Source of the DNA: CBDULX01 sp965368175
Lineage (GTDB): Bacteria > Pseudomonadota > Gammaproteobacteria > SZUA-229
NCBI GenBank assembly: GCA_965368175.1
Contig: CBDULX010000024.1
Span: 1 to 22,153, forward strand
Direction: 5' to 3'
Length of the DNA stretch: 22,153 bases
Numbering within the stretch: the stretch's first letter is position 1; each line of letters begins with the position of its first letter. Below the pieces are notes generated by a model, which saw nothing but the letters and a program-made list of their open reading frames with translations, did not search any database and had not been told where the DNA came from. A program made the position numbers and the translations under genes. Shown here piece by piece: positions 7,403 through 16,119 of this stretch.

Positions 7403-8671
7403 ATGTCTGTTAAAATTCAATCAATTCGTGGAATGCATGACATTTTACCGGAGCAGTCCGGTTTGTGGCAGAATTTTGAAGCTATTATGCGTGAGACCAT
7501 TCAGGCTTATGGTTACCAGGAAATTCGCATGCCCATAGTTGAATCGACAGATTTATTCTGCCGATCAATTGGTGAGGTCACCGACATTGTTGAAAAGGAA
7601 ATGTACACCTTTAATGATCGCAATGGCGACAGTTTGACATTACGTCCCGAAGGTACTGCAAGTTGTGTGCGAGCCGGCATTCAACATGGCCTGTTATATA
7701 ATCAACAGCAGCGCTTATGGTATATGGGGCCTATGTTCCGTCATGAACGTCCACAGAAAGGTCGTTATCGTCAGTTTCATCAGATTGGCGTAGAAACCTT
7801 TGGCATTCAGGGCCCGGATATAGATGCAGAGTTGATCCTGATGACCGCCAGGCTATGGAAGCAGCTGGGTCTGAAAAATATACGTCTTGAGTTAAATTCC
7901 CTGGGTAACAATGAAGCTCGGGCCCGTTATAAAGAAGTGCTGGTCGATTATCTGAATCAACATCGTGCCTTACTCGATGAAGACAGCCTGCGTAGACTGG
8001 ATACCAATCCACTACGCATACTGGACAGTAAAAACAGGGCCATGGCTGAGATGATTAAAGCGGCCCCCAAATTAATGGATTATCTGGATCAGCAGTCTCG
8101 AGAGCATTTTGAACAGCTTAAAAATATACTGGATAATGCGGGCATCGAGTACACTATCAATACTCGTCTGGTACGAGGGCTCGATTACTATTGCATGACT
8201 GTATTTGAATGGGTAACTGATCAACTGGGTGCTCAGGGTACGGTTTGTGCGGGTGGTCGATACGATGGCCTGGTTGAGCAGCTGGGTGGACGCGAAACAC
8301 CTGCTGCTGGTTTTGCCATGGGGATAGAACGTTTACTGTCTTTGTTAGAAGATCAGGGGTTTGCACACAGCAGGCCACTGGATGTTTATCTGGCATTACA
8401 GGGAGAATCGACAGAGTTACAGGGTCTAATGCTGGCAGAACAATTAAGGGATCAGTTACCCAATTTAAAATTGCTGCTTAATTGTGGCGGGGGTGGATTT
8501 AAAAGCCAGATGAAAAAGGCCGATAAAAGTGGTGCACAACTGGCTTTAATACTTGGCGAAGATGAGATTAATAATCACACAATTATCATTAAACATCTGC
8601 GTAAACAGACCGATCAACAAACAGTGAAACAGGCTGAACTGGCATCAGTGCTGGCCGAGTGGCTAAATTAA
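7403..8671 (+). CDS. hisS: Histidyl-tRNA synthetase
   Basis: The product is 422 aa (E. coli 424). Class II synthetase motifs are clear: TLRPEGT at 79-85, motif 2 MFRHERPQKGRYRQFHQ at 111-127, the HisRS-specific catalytic loop RGLDYY at 258-263, the AGGRYDGL motif at 283-290, and motif 3 GFAMGIERLL at 303-312. The anticodon-binding domain occupies about residues 325-422. The enzyme charges tRNA-His with histidine in the cytosol. It lies 14 nt after rodZ and 13 nt before yfgM. Confidence 0.97.
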   Translation: MSVKIQSIRGMHDILPEQSGLWQNFEAIMRETIQAYGYQEIRMPIVESTDLFCRSIGEVTDIVEKEMYTFNDRNGDSLTLRPEGTASCVRAGIQHGLLYNQQQRLWYMGPMFRHERPQKGRYRQFHQIGVETFGIQGPDIDAELILMTARLWKQLGLKNIRLELNSLGNNEARARYKEVLVDYLNQHRALLDEDSLRRLDTNPLRILDSKNRAMAEMIKAAPKLMDYLDQQSREHFEQLKNILDNAGIEYTINTRLVRGLDYYCMTVFEWVTDQLGAQGTVCAGGRYDGLVEQLGGRETPAAGFAMGIERLLSLLEDQGFAHSRPLDVYLALQGESTELQGLMLAEQLRDQLPNLKLLLNCGGGGFKSQMKKADKSGAQLALILGEDEINNHTIIIKHLRKQTDQQTVKQAELASVLAEWLN

Positions 8672-8684
8672 AAGGTTTATAAAA

Positions 8685-9326
8685 ATGGATTACGAAACAG
8701 AAGAACAACAGGTCGAAGCTCTTAAGCGATGGTGGAGAGAAAACGGTAAGCTGGTCATTACAGGTGTAGTCCTTGGTCTCGCGCTGGTGGTGGGTGTCCG
8801 TTATTATACCCAGTACACCAATGACCGTGCAGAGTCTGCGAGTTATTTATTTGATCAACTAATTACGAATGCAGCAGACAGCAAGCAGGAAATCAGCTCT
8901 ATAAGTGATCGTTTATTGACAGAATATGAGAGTACTGCTTATGCGGCATTGTCTGCGCTGGTAATGGCCAAACAGTTTGTAGCAGAAGGTGATCTGGCCA
9001 GTGCCAGGCAAAAACTTGAATGGGTGATGACCAATAGCGGTGATGTCGCGCTACAACATATAGCACGTTTACGGCTGATGCGTGTTTTAACCAGTATGAA
9101 TGAATATGATCAGGTTCTGGCCCTGGCCAGTATTGATTATCCTGATAGCTTTGCAGCCCTGTATGAAGAATTGAAAGGTGATGCATATCAGGCTAAAGGT
9201 GATATGTATCAGGCCCGGATTGCCTATGATAAAGCCATTTTGCATGGCGGCGTTCATGCTAATCGCTGGTTGAAACTGAAACGAGATGATCTGGGTGAAG
9301 TTCAACTGGATGAGCCATCTGCATGA
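8685..9326 (+). CDS. yfgM: YfgM-family ancillary SecYEG translocon subunit
   Basis: The product is 213 aa (E. coli YfgM is 206). It has a short cytoplasmic N-terminus with the family motif EEQQVEALKRWWRENGK, one membrane anchor at about residues 22-40, and a periplasmic TPR_21-type helical domain. In E. coli, YfgM associates with SecYEG and PpiD and helps outgoing proteins reach periplasmic chaperones. The position between hisS and bamB is the conserved one. The start of bamB overlaps its end (ATGA), which pairs a translocon helper with an outer-membrane assembly factor. Confidence 0.93.
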   Translation: MDYETEEQQVEALKRWWRENGKLVITGVVLGLALVVGVRYYTQYTNDRAESASYLFDQLITNAADSKQEISSISDRLLTEYESTAYAALSALVMAKQFVAEGDLASARQKLEWVMTNSGDVALQHIARLRLMRVLTSMNEYDQVLALASIDYPDSFAALYEELKGDAYQAKGDMYQARIAYDKAILHGGVHANRWLKLKRDDLGEVQLDEPSA

Positions 9327-10480
9327 CCACACGTGTAATTCTGGTTTTAAGTTTTTTGTTGCTAGCAGCCTGCAGTTCCGAAGAAGATAATACCGAACCT
9401 GCAGCAGAGTTGACTGAATTTACTGCCACTGAAAAATTTACTCTGCTATGGGATGAGCAGATGGGTGATGGTGTTAATCAGCAATATCTGAAACTGTATC
9501 CTTTATTACTGGACGATAGCATGGTTATTGCAGATCGCTCTGGTGAAGTAGCCAGTCTGAGTCTTAAAAATGGTAAAACCATCTGGCGTCAGGATCTGAG
9601 CAGTATTCTTACCGGCGGTGTCGGTGGAGATAAGCAATCACACATTGTCTCAACCCGTGATGGCGAAATAATTAAACTTTCCAGTACCGGCAAAGTGATG
9701 TGGCGGATGAAAAACAGCAGTGAAGTGCTGGCTCCCGCCGTAACAGTAGATGATAGAGTTGTTATTCGTAGTACTGATGGCAAAATAATTGCGCTGGACC
9801 TCGCGACCGGTAAACTGGTATGGAGTTATAAACGCGATGTACCGGCGCTCAGTTTACGGGGCAATAGTCAGCCTGTTATCCAGTATGGTCGTATTTATGC
9901 AGGTCTGGATAACGGCCGTCTGGTTGTACTGGATCTGACCGATGGCCGATTATTACTCGACATAGCCATTGCATTACCCAGTGGCCGTTCCGAACTGGAA
10001 CGCATGGTTGATATCGATGGTGCTGCAGAACTGGATAACGGCATTCTTTATATGGCCAGTTACCAGGGGCGAATCGTCGGCATAGATATACGTCGAGGTC
10101 AGATTTTATGGACCCGTAATCTTTCGACTTCCAGCGGTGTTTCAGCGAGTGACACTACCTTATTTGTGGCTGATGATAAAGACCATATCTGGGCACTGGA
10201 TAAAAATAATGGGGCAACCTTATGGAAACAGGATAAGCTGCAGTATCGTGGTTTGACTCTGCCAGTCATAATGGCTGAAAAATTACTGGTAGCGGATTCA
10301 CTGGGTTATATTCACGCACTCTCACAATATGATGGTCATTTTATTGCACGTATCAAAATGAGCGATGATGGAGTATTAACGCCGCCAGCGGTGAAAGCGG
10401 ATAAGCTATATGTGGTGAATCGTGAAGGAATGATTGGCGCGTTTAAAGTTGGGCCAGTAGAGATGGAAGAAGTAGATTAA
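9323..10480 (+). CDS. bamB: BamB, lipoprotein of the outer-membrane beta-barrel assembly complex
   Basis: The product is 385 aa (E. coli 392). It starts with a lipoprotein signal ending L-A-A-C, the lipidated Cys being residue 17. The rest is a PQQ-type beta-propeller made of repeated units such as NGKTIWRQDL, TGKLVWSYKR and RGQILWTRNL. BamB sits on the inner face of the outer membrane, binds BamA and aids insertion of beta-barrel proteins. It overlaps yfgM by 4 nt and ends the tight run that begins at ndk. No hairpin terminator is obvious just after its stop. Confidence 0.95.
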   Translation: MTTRVILVLSFLLLAACSSEEDNTEPAAELTEFTATEKFTLLWDEQMGDGVNQQYLKLYPLLLDDSMVIADRSGEVASLSLKNGKTIWRQDLSSILTGGVGGDKQSHIVSTRDGEIIKLSSTGKVMWRMKNSSEVLAPAVTVDDRVVIRSTDGKIIALDLATGKLVWSYKRDVPALSLRGNSQPVIQYGRIYAGLDNGRLVVLDLTDGRLLLDIAIALPSGRSELERMVDIDGAAELDNGILYMASYQGRIVGIDIRRGQILWTRNLSTSSGVSASDTTLFVADDKDHIWALDKNNGATLWKQDKLQYRGLTLPVIMAEKLLVADSLGYIHALSQYDGHFIARIKMSDDGVLTPPAVKADKLYVVNREGMIGAFKVGPVEMEEVD

Positions 10481-10529
10481 TTGCAAACATGGCCATAATT
10501 TAGTAAAAATAGTGTCGAAATAAAAAAAT

Positions 10530-10558
10530 ATGTGATTAAGGCTTGTTTCACCTATACT
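10530..10558 (+). promoter_or_regulatory. Possible weak promoter for the DUF945 gene
   Basis: In the 115-nt gap after bamB, TATACT (10553-10558) is a good -10 match, 37 nt before the start at 10596. The corresponding -35 region (10530-10536) is poor. The gap is AT-rich. AAGGA (10586-10590 region) supplies the ribosome binding site. This is a suggestion only; the gene could also be read through from bamB. Confidence 0.3.
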
Positions 10559-10595
10559 TCCGTCATTCTAATAATTATTAATCTCAAGGAATACA

Positions 10596-12032
10596 ATGAG
10601 TTCTAAAAGAATAAGCCTGTCAGAAGTATTGCTCTGGTTAATTGTTCTATTGTTATTGCTGGTGGTTGCCAGTCCTGTTGCTTTGGGATTTAAAATAAAA
10701 AGTGACTACGGTCTGATGGTGGATAATCTGTCGGAACTGGTTGAGGCCGATATCCAGATTGTTACGTATAACCGGGGCTTTTTTACCTCCAGTGCCTTAC
10801 TTGAACTCAGAGCGCCAAGCCTTCCCAGCCCGATTCAGTTCAAGGAAGAAATTATACATGGCCCTGTTTACCTGGGTCTAATTAATCAGGGTAAATTTCC
10901 ATTCATCGGCGCGCTCGTGAAAGGCGAAATGATCCGGCCTGCAGAATTAGATGCTGTTATGTTGCAACTGTTTGGCAATCAGTCCCCATATGTATATCAG
11001 AATATTATCGATTTTTTCGGCAATGTGAACTCCGAAGCTTACATTCCTGCAATTAATTCCACATTACATCAGGAAAGCGGACCGACCAAAGTCAATTTCA
11101 GTGGCATGGTGTTAAAAACACGTTATCAGTCTTCAGCACAGAGTTTCACCGGCGAAGGTCGCCTGAATCTGCTGGTCCTGAATTCTGAGTCGGATATCAA
11201 CTTACAAGGTCTGAGTTTCAGCTATTCTGGAAAAATTGGTCAGAATGGCATCATGGTCGGTGACTCGGTGATATCTTTACCCAAACTGGAAGTGAAATCA
11301 TCCGAAGATCAGATTGCTATTAACAGTTTTACTCTGCGCTCAGTGACTACTGAACAGGGCAATCTACTGAATTCCGAATCCATGCTCAATGCCAGGGAAA
11401 TATTTGTTAGCAATGAACGCTTTGGGCCAGTTGCTTTTAACCTTAGTGTCAATGGCCTGAATGCACCTGCCTTGAAAAAGGCACAGCAAGTTCAGGAGGA
11501 TATGGAAGCCAAATTGCAGTCAGGCATTCCTGAAGAGCAGGTGAATGCAATGATGATGGGAGAGATGATGGGGCTGTTGCCAGATCTGTTCAAACAGGCA
11601 GATATCCGAATTGATCCACTGAGTATCGAGAGTGAATTAGGCGGTCTACAGGCACAGCTGGAGCTATCTTTGAGTGGTCTGGATCAGAATACACCTGCGG
11701 ACCCAATGTTTCTGCTGAATGCGATTAACATCGATTTTGCGCTGGATATAGATAAGCGATTAATGCACCAGCTGGTAGAATGGCAGCTGCTGACCTCAGA
11801 AGCGAATGCTCAGAAAGCCGGTAATAAAGCCAGCCGTAGTAGAGAATCTAATACGGCTATGCAGCGCAAAGTGGATGAAAATATCAGGGCCTTGATTGCA
11901 GAGAACTGGATCGTGTTTGAAGACGAGATATACAGTAGCCAGATCAGCATGCATGAAGGTCAGATGATGATGAACAGCAAGCAGGTTGATCCCATAGCCC
12001 AGATCATGTCTCAGATGAACTCCTCTAAATAA
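10596..12032 (+). CDS. DUF945 (YdgA-like) family protein
   Basis: The product is 478 aa, similar in length to E. coli YdgA (about 500). An N-terminal membrane segment lies at about residues 10-31, followed by the family pattern of a short helix (LVDNLSELVEADIQI-like region), the motif YNRGFFTSSALLEL at about 58-71, and a HGP motif in the region EEIIHGPVYLGLI. The long remainder is predicted beta-rich with a helical, Met- and Gln-rich stretch near 295-330. Function is poorly defined; an envelope-associated, inner-membrane-anchored periplasmic protein is the most I can infer. It sits alone between bamB and der, with a possible promoter before it and a clear terminator after it. Confidence 0.8.
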   Translation: MSSKRISLSEVLLWLIVLLLLLVVASPVALGFKIKSDYGLMVDNLSELVEADIQIVTYNRGFFTSSALLELRAPSLPSPIQFKEEIIHGPVYLGLINQGKFPFIGALVKGEMIRPAELDAVMLQLFGNQSPYVYQNIIDFFGNVNSEAYIPAINSTLHQESGPTKVNFSGMVLKTRYQSSAQSFTGEGRLNLLVLNSESDINLQGLSFSYSGKIGQNGIMVGDSVISLPKLEVKSSEDQIAINSFTLRSVTTEQGNLLNSESMLNAREIFVSNERFGPVAFNLSVNGLNAPALKKAQQVQEDMEAKLQSGIPEEQVNAMMMGEMMGLLPDLFKQADIRIDPLSIESELGGLQAQLELSLSGLDQNTPADPMFLLNAINIDFALDIDKRLMHQLVEWQLLTSEANAQKAGNKASRSRESNTAMQRKVDENIRALIAENWIVFEDEIYSSQISMHEGQMMMNSKQVDPIAQIMSQMNSSK

Positions 12033-12053
12033 CCCTCTCATACCGCATTTAAA

Positions 12054-12079
12054 ACCGGAAAAATCCACATTTTTCCGGT
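12054..12079. repeat. Perfect 11-bp inverted repeat between the DUF945 gene and der
   Basis: Arms ACCGGAAAAAT (12054-12064) and ATTTTTCCGGT (12069-12079) are perfect reverse complements around the loop CCAC. On the + strand no T-run follows. On the - strand the stem is followed by TTTT, so it could stop antisense transcription. It lies just upstream of the + strand terminator. Confidence 0.7.
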
Positions 12080-12088
12080 AAAATACCC

Positions 12089-12117
12089 AGGGCCGGCATC
12101 CGCTGGCCCTTTTGTTG
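12089..12117 (+). terminator. Rho-independent terminator after the DUF945 gene
   Basis: A 9-bp stem AGGGCCGGC/GCTGGCCCT (12089-12097 and 12102-12110, with one G-U pair) encloses the loop ATCC and is followed by TTTTGTTGT, counting the last stem base. This is a standard intrinsic terminator and separates the DUF945 gene from der, whose start is 28 nt further on. Confidence 0.8.
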
Positions 12118-12144
12118 TATTGATTCACGAGTATATATCACACC

Positions 12145-13560
12145 ATGTTACCCGTAATTGCCCTGGTGGGCCGCCCTAATGTTGGAAAATCAACACTGTT
12201 CAATGTGTTGACTAAAACCCGTGATGCTCTGGTGGCCGATTTGTCGGGGCTGACTCGTGATAGAAAATACGGTCATGGTAAGTTGAATGAACACCCCTAT
12301 ATCGTTATCGACACCGGTGGTCTCAGTGGTGAATCTGAAGAGCTGGATGAGCGTATGGCTCAGCAAACACTGCTGGCTATTGAAGAGGCCAATATCATCA
12401 TTTTTCTGGTGGATGGGCGCGGTGGTCTGACGGCTGCCGATGAATCAATCGCCAATCAACTTAGACGTTTAGGTAAAACTGTTCATCTGGTTATTAATAA
12501 AACCGATGGGGTCGACCTGACCCGAGCCAGGGCAGACTTTTACAGTCTGGGATTTGCCGATGCTTATACCATTTCAGCATCCCATGGCCGGGGTGTTAAA
12601 CCCATGATAGAAAACCTGCTCGGACAATGGACTGAGTGGGAAGATGAGCTGGCTTCAGACGAGCAGGCCGGAATTAAGGTCGCCCTGGTGGGAAAACCAA
12701 ATGTTGGCAAGTCCACCCTTGTGAATCGCATGCTGGGTGAAGAGCGGGTGGTGGTGATGGATATGCCCGGCACGACTCGAGACAGTATTTTTATTCCCTT
12801 CGAACACAATGATACTCGCTACACTCTGATCGATACCGCCGGAGTCAGACGCCGGAAAAAAGTAAAAGAAACCGTCGAAAAATTCAGCGTTATTAAAACC
12901 CTGCAGGCTATTGATCAGGCCCATGTAGTGATTCAGTTGATCGATGCCAAAGAAGGTATCAGCGATCAGGACCTGCAATTGCTGGGTTATATTCTGGACT
13001 CGGGTCGTGCTCTGGTGATAGCCATCAATAAGTGGGATGGCATGGATGATTATGATAAACGACGTTTGAAAGAAGCTCTGGAACGTCGCCTGGTGTTTAT
13101 CAGTTTTGCAGAAATATTCTATATTTCAGCCCTCCACGGAACGGGAGTAGGTAATTTGTATAAGGCGATCAATAAATGCTATGCCGCAGCCATGCGAAAA
13201 TTATCCACACCGGTACTTACTCGAATTCTTGAGAAGGCCACCAGCCAGCATCAATTACCCATGGTCAATGGTCGACGGATTAAACTGCGTTATGCTCATC
13301 AGGGTGGTATGAATCCACCGATTATTGTTATCCACGGTAATCAGACAGAGCTTGTGCCTGCGTCTTATAAGCGTTATTTAACGAATCTGTTTATAAATGA
13401 GTTGAAAATACAGGGCACACCCATGCGCCTGGAATTTAAAACTGGCAGTAATCCTTTTCAGGGGCGGCAAAATAAATTAAGCGAGCGCCAGGTCAAACGT
13501 AAAACGCGTCTGATTAAACACGTGAAGAAAACCGATCGCAAGAAAAAGCGCCGCGATTGA
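12145..13560 (+). CDS. der: Der (EngA), tandem-GTPase ribosome assembly factor
   Basis: The product is 471 aa (E. coli 490; the acidic linker between the GTPase domains is shorter here). G domain 1 has P-loop GRPNVGKS at residues 9-16, DTGG at 56-59 and NKTD at 118-121. G domain 2 has GKPNVGKS at 183-190, DTAG at 230-233 and NKWD at 295-298. A KH-like domain fills the C-terminus and the tail is strongly basic (KRKTRLIKHVKKTDRKKKRR). Der acts in 50S subunit maturation. In the first domain the usual D-x-P-G-x-TRD reads DLSGLTRD, with Ser in place of Pro; the second keeps DMPGTTRD. Confidence 0.97.
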   Translation: MLPVIALVGRPNVGKSTLFNVLTKTRDALVADLSGLTRDRKYGHGKLNEHPYIVIDTGGLSGESEELDERMAQQTLLAIEEANIIIFLVDGRGGLTAADESIANQLRRLGKTVHLVINKTDGVDLTRARADFYSLGFADAYTISASHGRGVKPMIENLLGQWTEWEDELASDEQAGIKVALVGKPNVGKSTLVNRMLGEERVVVMDMPGTTRDSIFIPFEHNDTRYTLIDTAGVRRRKKVKETVEKFSVIKTLQAIDQAHVVIQLIDAKEGISDQDLQLLGYILDSGRALVIAINKWDGMDDYDKRRLKEALERRLVFISFAEIFYISALHGTGVGNLYKAINKCYAAAMRKLSTPVLTRILEKATSQHQLPMVNGRRIKLRYAHQGGMNPPIIVIHGNQTELVPASYKRYLTNLFINELKIQGTPMRLEFKTGSNPFQGRQNKLSERQVKRKTRLIKHVKKTDRKKKRRD

Positions 13561-13572
13561 GTGGCTGTTTGA

Positions 13573-13711
13573 AAAAAATAAAATATTACGTCCGCAAATA
13601 AACGCAAATGAACGCTAATGTTTTAATTGTGCACCCAAGGTGCACAACACACAGGTGCTTTTGCTCTTATTTGCGTGAATTTGCGTTCATTTGCGGACTT
13701 AATTTTTTTTC
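13573..13711. repeat. Nested palindromic repeat between der and mrcB
   Basis: Most of the 231-nt der-mrcB gap is a large palindrome. The outer arms 13590-13615 and 13673-13698 match at 23 of 26 positions as inverted repeats, and are built from repeated CGCAAAT(A/G)AACGC-type units. Flanking A-rich (13573-13584) and T-rich (13703-13711) tracts extend the pairing. In the centre is a perfect palindrome, TTGTGCACC and GGTGCACAA around CAA (13627-13647). Stem plus T-run could act as a terminator for der. Similar GCAAATGAACGCAAAT-type sequences are common in intergenic regions of many proteobacteria, as far as I recall. Downstream, TTGACT (13735-13740) is a good -35 but lacks a convincing -10, and mrcB has no clear ribosome binding site. 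Confidence 0.8.
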
Positions 13712-13791
13712 TTATGATCATCAGTTTTACTGTATTGACTATGTTAGTCTTCATGTCTGATTCGGAACCCATCTTAGTTTACGTATAAAAC

Positions 13792-16119
13792 ATGGCCTCA
13801 AAAAAATCTTCTGTTTCCCGTTCTAAATCTTCAAAAACAAACGTTCCCGGTTTTTTTAAACGACTCTGGTCAAATATTTATTTTCGTGTTTTTTCTGTGT
13901 CAGGGATTATCCTGGCAATCAGTTATGTGGTGTATCTGGATATCACTATCCGCAGCAAACTCGAAGGTAAAATATGGGCTTTGCCGAGTCAGGTATATGC
14001 ACGACCACTGGAACTGTTTCAGGGTAAACAGCTGACTGCGGAAAATTTTACCAGGGAACTGCAACTGGTTGGGTATAAGCGGGTCGATGGTGTTCCACAG
14101 AAGCCGGGTCAGTATCGCAGCTGGCAGGGTCAGCATTTTGAAGTTATTACTCATGATTTCCAGTTCTGGGATGGTCATGAAAAAAGTCATTCCCTGAGGA
14201 TTGATTTTGATGCCAGGTCACTGCTTGGGCTCTATGAATTATTCAGTCACCAGCCTGTCGACCTGGTACGTCTGGAGCCGATGCGAATCGCCGGTATTTA
14301 TCCTCTGCAGATAGAAGATCGCAGCCTCATCAAACTCTCCGAAGTACCCAATCATCTGGTACTGGCTTTGCTGGCGGTAGAAGACAGGCGTTTTTACAGC
14401 CACTGGGGCATTGATCCAAGAGCCATTGTTCGTGCCTTTCTTGCTAATCTATCGGCGGGTGCGACAGTGCAGGGCGGAAGCACGCTCACTCAGCAAACGG
14501 TCAAAAATCTTTTCCTGAGCTCCGAGCGAAGCCTGGTGCGTAAAATCAATGAAGCCATTATGGCTCTATTGCTGGAATTGCATTACGACAAGGCGGTAAT
14601 ACTGGAAACCTATCTGAACGAAGTGTATCTGGGGCAGGCCGGTGCTCACCAGATACATGGTTTTTCACTGGCCAGTGAATATTATTTCAACAAATCGGTT
14701 CAACAGCTCAATTACGATGAATCGGCTCTGCTGGTCGGGCTGGTAAAAGGCGCATCCTGGTACGATCCATACCGCCATCCACAACGAGCCATCGATCGTC
14801 GTAATCAGGTATTAAAGCAGATGGCTGAGCATGGTGTATTAACCGAGCAGCAGCTCAATAAATATTTAAACCTGCCACTGAAACTGGCTGATCAGAAATT
14901 CCCCAGAACCAATAATTACCCGGCATTTATTGACCTGGTGAAACGGCAGTTGCGTAAGGACTATAACGAACAGGATTTGCAGTCCGAAGGATTGCATATT
15001 TTTACGTCCTTCGATCCCCTGGTACAGTATCAGGTGGAACAGGCCATCTCTTCATTAGTACCGGCACTGGATCGAAGCGGAATTGACACCAGTCCACTAC
15101 AGGCAGCGGCCGTGGTGGCTTCTCCGGAGAATGGCGAAGTATTGTCCATAGTGGGCGACAGGAAGCCGGATTTTCCCGGTTTTAATCGGGCACTGGATGC
15201 TTCCAGGCAGGTGGGGTCTTTAATTAAACCGGCCATTTATTTATCGGCATTGCGCCACCCGGACCATTACCATCTGGCAACCCTGCTGGATGACAGCCCG
15301 CTCAGGCTTAAGTTACAGGGTGGTAAAATATGGGAGCCGCAAAATTACGATCATGAATTTAAAGGCTCCATTCCCCTGTTTATGTCGCTGATACAGTCCA
15401 GAAATGTACCGACAGTGCGGCTGGGTCTTGATGTGGGTCTGGCGGATATCGTGGATACTCTGAAAGACCTGGGGGTGGAACGAGAGGTCCCTCCTTATCC
15501 CTCGATCACTCTGGGTGCCTTTAATCTGACCCCCTTTGAAGTGGCCGAAATGTACCAGACTCTGGCGGCCAAAGGTTTCCACATACCTTTGCGGGCGATT
15601 CGTGAGGTGACGACGCTCAATGGCCAGCCTCTACAACGCTACCCATTGAAGCTGGAACAGACCCTGGATGCCGATGTGGTTTTTCTATTAAATCACTTAC
15701 TGCATCAGGTAACTCAGGCGGGCACAGCCCAGTTTTTATCCAGTGCATCGGTTAAACTGGCCGGTAAGACCGGCACCTCGGATGACCTGAAAGACAGCTG
15801 GTTTGCCGGTTTTTCCGATGATCGATTAGCCGTGGTCTGGCTGGGTCATGATGATAATCATTCCACGGGTCTCACGGGTTCAACTGGCGCGTTGAGGGTA
15901 TGGAGTCGATTTTTCAGGCAGATTCCGGCACAGGATTTACAAATGCAGACACCGGAGACCGTTGAGTATCGATGGATTGATCCACAATCCGGCGGTATTA
16001 CTGAAAAAGGCTGCAAAGATGCGGTAGAATTGCCGTTTTTGAAGGGCTCCGGCCCAACCCAGAGGGCTGAATGCAAATCAAAATCAACACTGGACTGGTT
16101 GAAAGAAATATTCGATTAG
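13792..16119 (+). CDS. mrcB: PBP1B, bifunctional peptidoglycan glycosyltransferase/transpeptidase (class A PBP)
   Basis: The product is 775 aa (E. coli PBP1B is 844, with a longer cytoplasmic tail). Order: basic cytoplasmic segment; membrane anchor at about residues 31-50; UB2H-like domain at about 60-150, which in E. coli docks the activator LpoB; glycosyltransferase domain with catalytic E197 in VEDRRFY and the GGSTLTQQ motif at 228-235; transpeptidase domain with S476-LI-K479, SRN at 536-538 and KTGT at 659-662. All catalytic residues are present. It polymerises lipid II and crosslinks peptides in the periplasm. The UB2H region and the downstream lipoprotein gene, which overlaps it by 49 nt, both favour PBP1B over PBP1A. 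Confidence 0.95.
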   Translation: MASKKSSVSRSKSSKTNVPGFFKRLWSNIYFRVFSVSGIILAISYVVYLDITIRSKLEGKIWALPSQVYARPLELFQGKQLTAENFTRELQLVGYKRVDGVPQKPGQYRSWQGQHFEVITHDFQFWDGHEKSHSLRIDFDARSLLGLYELFSHQPVDLVRLEPMRIAGIYPLQIEDRSLIKLSEVPNHLVLALLAVEDRRFYSHWGIDPRAIVRAFLANLSAGATVQGGSTLTQQTVKNLFLSSERSLVRKINEAIMALLLELHYDKAVILETYLNEVYLGQAGAHQIHGFSLASEYYFNKSVQQLNYDESALLVGLVKGASWYDPYRHPQRAIDRRNQVLKQMAEHGVLTEQQLNKYLNLPLKLADQKFPRTNNYPAFIDLVKRQLRKDYNEQDLQSEGLHIFTSFDPLVQYQVEQAISSLVPALDRSGIDTSPLQAAAVVASPENGEVLSIVGDRKPDFPGFNRALDASRQVGSLIKPAIYLSALRHPDHYHLATLLDDSPLRLKLQGGKIWEPQNYDHEFKGSIPLFMSLIQSRNVPTVRLGLDVGLADIVDTLKDLGVEREVPPYPSITLGAFNLTPFEVAEMYQTLAAKGFHIPLRAIREVTTLNGQPLQRYPLKLEQTLDADVVFLLNHLLHQVTQAGTAQFLSSASVKLAGKTGTSDDLKDSWFAGFSDDRLAVVWLGHDDNHSTGLTGSTGALRVWSRFFRQIPAQDLQMQTPETVEYRWIDPQSGGITEKGCKDAVELPFLKGSGPTQRAECKSKSTLDWLKEIFD

